A DNA stretch of 10,557 nucleotides, taken from assembly GCA_938040985.1 (NCBI GenBank), contig CALHZD010000096.1, forward strand, positions 1 to 10,557, written 5' to 3'. The stretch comes from an uncultured Propionivibrio sp. Its GTDB lineage: Bacteria; Pseudomonadota; Gammaproteobacteria; Burkholderiales; Rhodocyclaceae. Shown here in pieces: positions 6,185-10,557 of the stretch (positions are counted from its first letter, which is position 1; every line of letters begins with the position of its first letter). The notes under the pieces were generated by a model. That model saw nothing but the letters and a program-made list of their open reading frames with translations, did no database searches and had not been told where the DNA came from. The position numbers were made by a program, and so were the translations under genes.

Positions 6185-6771
6185 GCCTGACGGGCGCGCA
6201 GGCGTTCGATCAGTTGCCGTAGCGCCAGGCCGCGGTGCGAACGGCGGTTCTTTTCCGCAGCGCCCAGCTCTGCCGCCGTTTGGCCGAGATCTGGCAGCAG
6301 AAAGTACGGGTCGTAGCCAAAACCGCCGACTCCGCGCGGCGTGTCGATGATTTCCCCGCGCCATTCGCCTTCGGCAATGATCGGCTGCGGGTCGTCGGCC
6401 TGCCGGAGGAAGACAAGCGCGCAGACGTAATGGCCGCGCCGGTCGGCATGCGCGGCTAGGTCGGCGATGAGTTTTTCGTTATTGCGTGCGTCGGATTTGG
6501 GTTCCCCCGCGTAGCGGGCCGAATGTACGCCCGGCGCGCCGCCGAGCGCTTCGACGCAGAGGCCGGAATCGTCGGCCAGTGCGGGCAGGCCGGTGTGGCG
6601 GGCGGCGTGGCGCGCCTTGGCCAGCGCATTCTCGACGAAGGTACAGTGCGGCTCTGGACATTCGGGAACGCCCAATTCCTTTTGCGGAACGATTTCCCAG
6701 CCGAGCGGCGAGAGGAGCTGGTCAAATTCGCGCAACTTGCCGGGATTGCTGGAAGCGACGACGAGCTTCAT
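6181..6771 (-). CDS. rdgB: RdgB/HAM1 non-canonical purine NTP pyrophosphatase
   Basis: This enzyme hydrolyses ITP, dITP and XTP to the monophosphate and PPi, keeping deaminated purines out of DNA and RNA. The 196-residue product is full length for the family. It has SSNPGKLREF (7-16) at the N-terminus, FVENALAKAR (45-54), ADDSGL (66-71) with the catalytic Asp, GAPGVHSARYAG (78-89), GGFGYDP (149-155) and NRRSHRGLAL (175-184). The ATG at 6771 overlaps the rph stop by 4 nt (ATGA), and its own stop overlaps the hemW start the same way, so translation is probably coupled across all three. A GGTGG sequence 4 nt before the ATG may serve as RBS. Nothing is missing or unusual. Confidence 0.96.
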   Translation of the reverse strand: MKLVVASSNPGKLREFDQLLSPLGWEIVPQKELGVPECPEPHCTFVENALAKARHAARHTGLPALADDSGLCVEALGGAPGVHSARYAGEPKSDARNNEKLIADLAAHADRRGHYVCALVFLRQADDPQPIIAEGEWRGEIIDTPRGVGGFGYDPYFLLPDLGQTAAELGAAEKNRRSHRGLALRQLIERLRARQA

Positions 6772-7484
6772 GCGGCCACCGCCGTTTTCTGATGGGTGAT
6801 CAGCGTCTTGATGCCAGTTTCGGCCAGGTCGAGCAGTTGCAGCATTTGCGCGCGGGTGAACGGTTCGCCTTCGGCCGTTCCCTGGATTTCGACAAGGCCG
6901 CCACAACCGGTCATGACGACGTTCATGTCGGTGTCGCAGGCCGAGTCTTCCGGGTAATCGAGGTCGAGTACAGGCGTTCCCCGATAAATGCCGACGGATA
7001 CCGCGGCAACGTGATCGAGCAGCGGGCTGGCGGTCAGTTCGCCGCGGGCGACGAGCCCGGCGCATGCGTCGTACAGGGCAATCCAGGCGCCCGTAATCGC
7101 GGCGCAGCGCGTGCCGCCGTCGGCTTGCAGGACGTCGCAATCGAGCGTGATCTGCCGTTCGCCCAGTGCTTTGAGGTCGGTGACGGCGCGCAGGGAGCGG
7201 CCGATCAGCCGCTGGATTTCCTGCGTGCGCCCGCTCTGCTTTCCTTTTGCTGCCTCGCGTGCCGTGCGCGTATGCGTCGAACGGGGCAGCATGCCGTATT
7301 CCGCCGTGACCCAGCCTTGTTCTTTCCCGCGCAAAAAGGCGGGGACGTTGGCCTCGACGCTGGCGGTGCAGAGCACGCGCGTGTCACCCATTTCAATGAG
7401 CACGGCGCCTTCGGCGTGGCGGGTGTAGTGGCGGGTAATGCGAATCGGGCGCAGTTCATTGGGCTGTCGTTGGCTGGAGCGCAT
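6768..7484 (-). CDS. rph: Ribonuclease PH
   Basis: RNase PH is a phosphate-dependent 3'-5' exoribonuclease that trims tRNA precursors and acts as a hexamer. The 238-residue product shows all family blocks: GDTRVLCTASVE (33-44), GWVTAEYGMLPRST (57-70), SGRTQEIQRLIGRSLRA (84-100) with the phosphate-site R86, DVLQADGGTRCAAITGA (117-133) with R126, and the acidic metal site DLDYPEDSACDTDMN. I chose the ATG at 7484 because it has an AAGGA SD at 6-nt spacing and matches the usual N-terminus (RPIRITRHYT); the longer upstream frame runs into the phosphatase gene. It lies 31 nt after the PP2C stop and overlaps rdgB by 4 nt. Confidence 0.97.
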   Translation of the reverse strand: MRSSQRQPNELRPIRITRHYTRHAEGAVLIEMGDTRVLCTASVEANVPAFLRGKEQGWVTAEYGMLPRSTHTRTAREAAKGKQSGRTQEIQRLIGRSLRAVTDLKALGERQITLDCDVLQADGGTRCAAITGAWIALYDACAGLVARGELTASPLLDHVAAVSVGIYRGTPVLDLDYPEDSACDTDMNVVMTGCGGLVEIQGTAEGEPFTRAQMLQLLDLAETGIKTLITHQKTAVAA

Positions 7485-7515
7485 GGCAGTTCCTTGGCGT
7501 GGGTAATCGGTGAGG

Positions 7516-8433
7516 TTATTTGGCGTATTTCTGGATGGCGTGGCGGATTTCTTCAATCGCCTGTTCAATTTCCTCTTCGCTCAGTTCGCTTTTGTAGCCG
7601 GTGCTGTGCCCAAAAGCGTCGAGTGCGGTGGTGATGCTGTCGATCGGCATACTCTGCGTGGAGATGGAAAACAGACTGTCGGGCGCTTCGATGTAAGCAT
7701 CCTCCCAGCGCACGGCAATGATCGAAAAATTGTCGGCATTGCTGCCGCTGTGTTCATCTATATCGTCGAGCAAGGCGGATGCGGTGTGGATCAGATTGTC
7801 CGAATAAAGCGCCTTGGCCAGCGCCTCGTCGGAAACGGCGTTCCAGATACCGTCAGTACAAAGTACCAGCACGTCGCCTTCTTCCAGCGGCGTTTTGTGC
7901 GAAAACTCAATTTCCGGCAGTCTGGGGCCGCCCAGGCAGCTATAGACGCGGTTGCGTTCGGGATGAACGGCGGCCTGCGCCTCGTTGATGACGCCCTGGT
8001 CGAGCAAAAGCTGTACGCGGGAATGATCGCGGGTGTGGGTCAGCACACGGCCGTCGCGTATCAGGTAAAGGCGTGAGTCGCCGGCGTGCGCCCAGTAAGC
8101 AACATTGTTCTGGACGATGCAGGCAACGCAGGTCGTGCGCGGCGAATCCTCAAGACGATGCTGTTCGGAAAAATCGCTGATGGCGTAATGTCCGTTGAGA
8201 ATCGACTGTTGCAGAAACAGGAACGGGTTGTCGAGCATCGGGCCGGCCTGGCGCTGGAAGCTCTCGATCAGCGTCTGTACGGCAATCTGCGCGGCAACCT
8301 CGCCGTAGTAGTGGCCGCCCATACCGTCGGCGATGACCATCAACAGGGCATCGCGCGAATAGCAGTGCGCCAGCCGGTCTTCGTTATTGCGCCGTTTTCC
8401 CAGACGACTGTCCTGATAAATGGTGAACTTCAC
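7516..8433 (-). CDS. PP2C-type Ser/Thr protein phosphatase
   Basis: The 305-residue protein is a metal-dependent PP2C (PPM) phosphatase of the bacterial Stp/PppA type. Metal-site motifs are complete: RRNNED (14-19), ADGMGG (35-40, D36), GDSRLYLIRDG (118-128), CTDGIWN (192-198, D194) and ADNFSIIAV (233-241, D234). The catalytic core ends near 243; a 60-residue tail follows, ending in an acidic helix (SELSEEEIEQAIEEIRHAI). The start is GTG, with AAAGG upstream at about 9-nt spacing. It begins 6 nt after the kinase stop, so the two are almost certainly co-transcribed, and it likely reverses phosphorylation by that kinase. It has no membrane segment and should be cytoplasmic. Confidence 0.94.
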   Translation of the reverse strand: MKFTIYQDSRLGKRRNNEDRLAHCYSRDALLMVIADGMGGHYYGEVAAQIAVQTLIESFQRQAGPMLDNPFLFLQQSILNGHYAISDFSEQHRLEDSPRTTCVACIVQNNVAYWAHAGDSRLYLIRDGRVLTHTRDHSRVQLLLDQGVINEAQAAVHPERNRVYSCLGGPRLPEIEFSHKTPLEEGDVLVLCTDGIWNAVSDEALAKALYSDNLIHTASALLDDIDEHSGSNADNFSIIAVRWEDAYIEAPDSLFSISTQSMPIDSITTALDAFGHSTGYKSELSEEEIEQAIEEIRHAIQKYAK

Positions 8434-8439
8434 GGGTTT

Positions 8440-9387
8440 TTACCTTTGTACTGTTCTTTTGATGCGCTGCGCTATATGGGCAAGCCATGATTTTCCCGCG
8501 GTTCGCGGCTGCGCCACACCGCTCGTCAGCGATTTTTGCAATGTAAAAGCGCTCTGCGGGCGGCCCAGAGGGTCCAGATGCAGGCACCAGTCGATGGTTT
8601 CCAGCAAATGCCGCGAAAAATGACCCGCGCGCAGCGAAACCGCCGGGATTAACTGATCTGCCTTGATCCGGCTGTCGGCGGCCTGCGGGGCTTTTTTGGT
8701 CAGGCAGGCATACATGCATGCGCCGATGCTGTAAAGATCGCTCCAGGGGCCGAGCGTATCCCGTTGGCCGTAAAGTTCCGGCGAGGCGAAACCCGGCGTA
8801 TACATCGGCTTGAGCATGTGCGCCTCGCCAATCAGCGTCTGCCGTGCCGCGCCAAAATCGATGAGTACCGGCGCATAGTCGTTGCGCATGTAAATGTTCG
8901 ACGGTTTGATGTCCAGATGCAGCAGCTTGTTTGAATGCACCTCGCGCAGACCGTTGAGCAGCTTGGTGAACACGTTGCGGATGAAGTTCTCGGTGATGAG
9001 CGTGGGGTTTTTCTGGATGAATTCCTGCAAGGTACTGCCGTGCTCATATTCCATGACCATGTAGACGGTATCGTTGGCGCGGAAAAAATTCAGGACGCGA
9101 ATGATGTTGGGGTGGGAAAGTCGCGCCAATGTCCGCCCTTCCTCAAAAAAACATTTCATGCCGTAACGGAATGCCGGCATGTTCGTTTCGTCGATGATCG
9201 GCTTGATTTCTCCCGGCGGGCGGAGCGCCAGGCTGTTCGGCAGATATTCCTTGATGGCGACGGATTCGCCATTGGCGCCGGTAGCCAGATAAACGATGGA
9301 AAATCCGCCCAGCGACAACTGACGCTCGATGCGGTATTCATCGAGCTGAAATCCGGCAGGAAGCGGGTGATTTGCTTGTTGAGCCAT
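8440..9387 (-). CDS. Hanks-type Ser/Thr protein kinase
   Basis: The 315-residue protein is a eukaryotic-like Ser/Thr kinase. Visible elements are the nucleotide loop (LSLGGFSIVYLA, 24-35), VAIKEYLP with Lys46, the C-helix FFEEGRTLARLSHPNI (80-95), the catalytic loop HLDIKPSNI (157-165), IDFGAAR (176-182) with DFG Asp177, and the ASPE motif (201-204). Two features are unusual. Two of the three loop glycines are Ser (S25, S30). The HRD arginine is Leu (HLD), which makes it a non-RD kinase. No transmembrane or sensor domain follows; the C-terminus (SWLAHIAQRIKRTVQR) is basic and amphipathic. I prefer the ATG at 9387, six codons inside the longest frame; neither ATG has a clear SD, and the predicted promoter leaves a sensible leader only for the inner one. 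It is the first gene of the leftward operon, followed by its likely phosphatase. Confidence 0.91.
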   Translation of the reverse strand: MAQQANHPLPAGFQLDEYRIERQLSLGGFSIVYLATGANGESVAIKEYLPNSLALRPPGEIKPIIDETNMPAFRYGMKCFFEEGRTLARLSHPNIIRVLNFFRANDTVYMVMEYEHGSTLQEFIQKNPTLITENFIRNVFTKLLNGLREVHSNKLLHLDIKPSNIYMRNDYAPVLIDFGAARQTLIGEAHMLKPMYTPGFASPELYGQRDTLGPWSDLYSIGACMYACLTKKAPQAADSRIKADQLIPAVSLRAGHFSRHLLETIDWCLHLDPLGRPQSAFTLQKSLTSGVAQPRTAGKSWLAHIAQRIKRTVQR

Positions 9388-9419
9388 CGAAATCGCAGCT
9401 ATCATTCAAAACGTTTGGC

Positions 9420-9448
9420 ATTTTCAGGCTTTGCGTGATAGCTGTAAA
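9420..9448 (-). promoter_or_regulatory. Possible sigma70 promoter for the kinase-to-hemW operon
   Basis: On the minus strand, TTTACA (9448-9443, 5 of 6 to the -35 consensus) is followed after exactly 17 bp by GAAAAT (9425-9420, 4 of 6 to the -10). Transcription would start near 9412, about 25 nt before the kinase ATG at 9387. The site lies in the divergent spacer with yicC, for which I found no convincing promoter. Confidence 0.38.
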
Positions 9449-9492
9449 GTTCGCGCAGGGATTTTCGGAATTTTCTTCGCTTCAGGGGGAAT

Positions 9493-10359
9493 ATGATCTT
9501 CAGCATGACCGGCTATGCCGCCAGAACGCTCGATGTCGGGCAGGGCGTCCTGCATCTGGAACTCAAGAGTGTCAATTCGCGCTATCTGGACTTCCAGTTT
9601 CGTATCTGCGATGAACTGCGCGCCAGCGAACTGGCGTTACGCGAACTGTTCAGCGCGCGGCTTTCGCGCGGCAAGGTGGAATGCCGCATTAGCCTGTCGG
9701 CGGCCAGCGCGGCCGGTTCGGCGCCGGCCTTGAATCTGGAACTGCTCTGTCGCCTGCGGGATCTGGAGGCGCAGGTTCGCCGCAGAATGCCGTGGGCGCA
9801 CGCTTTTTCCGTCAACGATCTGTTGCAATGGCCGGGGATGCTGGACGAACAAACGCCCGACGCTGAGATTCTGTCAGCGCGCTGCCTGGAGCTGGCGGGC
9901 GCGGCGCTGGAGGATTTTATCGCCAGCCGTGCGCGCGAGGGCGAAAAGCTCGCTGCGGTGATTCTTGAGCGCGTAACTCGTATGCGTACGCTGATCGAGG
10001 AAGTGACGCCGTCAATTCCCGACGCCCAGGCCGCTTTCCAGGAAAAACTGAGACAACGGCTGCTGGAAGCGCTCGGCAGCGTCGATGATGAGCGAATTCG
10101 TCAGGAAGTCGCTGTTTTTGCCGTGCGTATCGACGTGGCCGAGGAACTGGCGCGCCTGACCACCCATCTCGACGAAGTGGAGCGCGTGCTGCAGACCGGC
10201 GGCGCCTGCGGGAAACGCCTTGATTTCCTGATGCAGGAACTTAACCGCGAGGCCAATACGCTCGGTTCCAAGTCCGTGACCAGCGTCGTATCGCAAACAG
10301 CGATGGAACTCAAACTGCTGATCGAACAGATGCGGGAACAGGTGCAGAATCTGGAGTAA
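9493..10359 (+). CDS. yicC: YicC family endoribonuclease
   Basis: YicC proteins are a recently recognised family of bacterial endoribonucleases; older annotations say stress-induced protein. The 288-residue product is full length. The N-terminal domain starts with IFSMTGYAAR (2-11), then LELKSVNSRYLDFQF (22-36) and SRGKVECRIS (58-67). The C-terminal DUF1732-type block has RIDVAEELARLTTHLDEV, then GKRLDFLMQELNREANTLGSKS and the ending EQMREQVQNLE, all strongly conserved in the family. The start is fixed by a purine-rich AGGGGGA (9484-9490) just before the ATG and by the conserved N-terminus. It is divergent from the kinase operon. In many relatives gmk follows yicC; no gmk-like start is evident in the remaining 198 bases. 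Confidence 0.96.
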   Translation: MIFSMTGYAARTLDVGQGVLHLELKSVNSRYLDFQFRICDELRASELALRELFSARLSRGKVECRISLSAASAAGSAPALNLELLCRLRDLEAQVRRRMPWAHAFSVNDLLQWPGMLDEQTPDAEILSARCLELAGAALEDFIASRAREGEKLAAVILERVTRMRTLIEEVTPSIPDAQAAFQEKLRQRLLEALGSVDDERIRQEVAVFAVRIDVAEELARLTTHLDEVERVLQTGGACGKRLDFLMQELNREANTLGSKSVTSVVSQTAMELKLLIEQMREQVQNLE

Positions 10360-10557
10360 GAATCAGGTCACTGCGCTATGGCGCGGAAATCAGGACAACA
10401 CCTGAGATACATTGTTCAGACAAAAATTAATCCAATGGCATTCGACAAATGAGCGCAAATGGGGACTGCTTTCAGTGCGCCGCATTGCTGAAAGAAAGCC
10501 TCTAACCTTCTTGAATGAAGGGAAATTTAGGCATATGATGGCTTCGCGTTCAGGTGC
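10360..10557. other. Downstream region with hairpins and a possible gene start
   Basis: Two inverted repeats are visible: CTTTCAG (10469-10475) with CTGAAAG (10488-10494), and CCTTC (10506-10510) with GAAGG (10517-10521). Neither has a T-run. An ATGATG at 10535-10540, with AAGGGA and AGG upstream, opens a frame reading MMASRSG to the edge. This is too short to assign and does not resemble a guanylate kinase start. Confidence 0.35.

Noticed and set aside
5345..6190. 281-codon plus-strand open frame
   Set aside because: Antisense to hemW, whose radical-SAM motifs are unmistakable.
6185..6364. Longer N-terminus for hemW
   Set aside because: It lies wholly within rdgB; the ATGA overlap start at 6184 is the natural one.
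6486..7634. 382-codon plus-strand open frame
   Set aside because: Antisense to rph and rdgB, Arg/Gly-rich, no motifs; a by-product of GC-rich codon use.
7510..8076. 188-codon plus-strand open frame
   Set aside because: Antisense to the PP2C gene with no recognisable domain.

Overview
The window looks like a betaproteobacterial chromosome segment. The core block is yicC divergent from a leftward run of Ser/Thr kinase, PP2C phosphatase, rph, rdgB and hemW. This order and the protein motifs fit Burkholderiales, Rhodocyclales and their relatives; the genus cannot be read from the sequence.

Layout. (1) Positions 1-1252 are AT-rich and carry the first codons of a leftward gene that runs off the edge, plus a leftward gene for a secreted beta-propeller (WD40-like/TolB-like) protein. 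(2) Positions 1253-2436 hold no convincing normal-sized gene. They contain operator-like inverted repeats, two mutually exclusive small ORFs, a four-copy 40-bp tandem repeat (1751-1910) and an AT-rich spacer. (3) Positions 2437-4486 hold a divergent pair: a leftward TonB-family protein and a rightward exported ankyrin-repeat protein. The ankyrin protein carries an internal segment that closely resembles a TonB box. (4) Positions 4637-9387 are a compact leftward operon: kinase, phosphatase, rph, rdgB, hemW, with two 4-nt ATGA stop/start overlaps at rph/rdgB and rdgB/hemW. (5) Positions 9493-10359 encode the YicC ribonuclease rightward. The last 198 bases hold only small hairpins and possibly the start of another gene.

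How it works together. The right half is housekeeping: RNase PH trims tRNA 3' ends, RdgB removes ITP/XTP/dITP, HemW is a radical-SAM-fold heme chaperone, and YicC is an RNase. The kinase and phosphatase form a likely signalling pair whose substrate cannot be inferred. The left half is accessory: cell-envelope proteins and a composition shift suggesting acquired or fast-evolving DNA.

The most interesting lead is the divergent TonB/ankyrin pair with its TonB-box-like sequence. Next are the 40-bp tandem array, whose copies keep hairpin potential through base changes, and the low-complexity insertions in HemW, one of them built on an in-frame 12-bp minisatellite.
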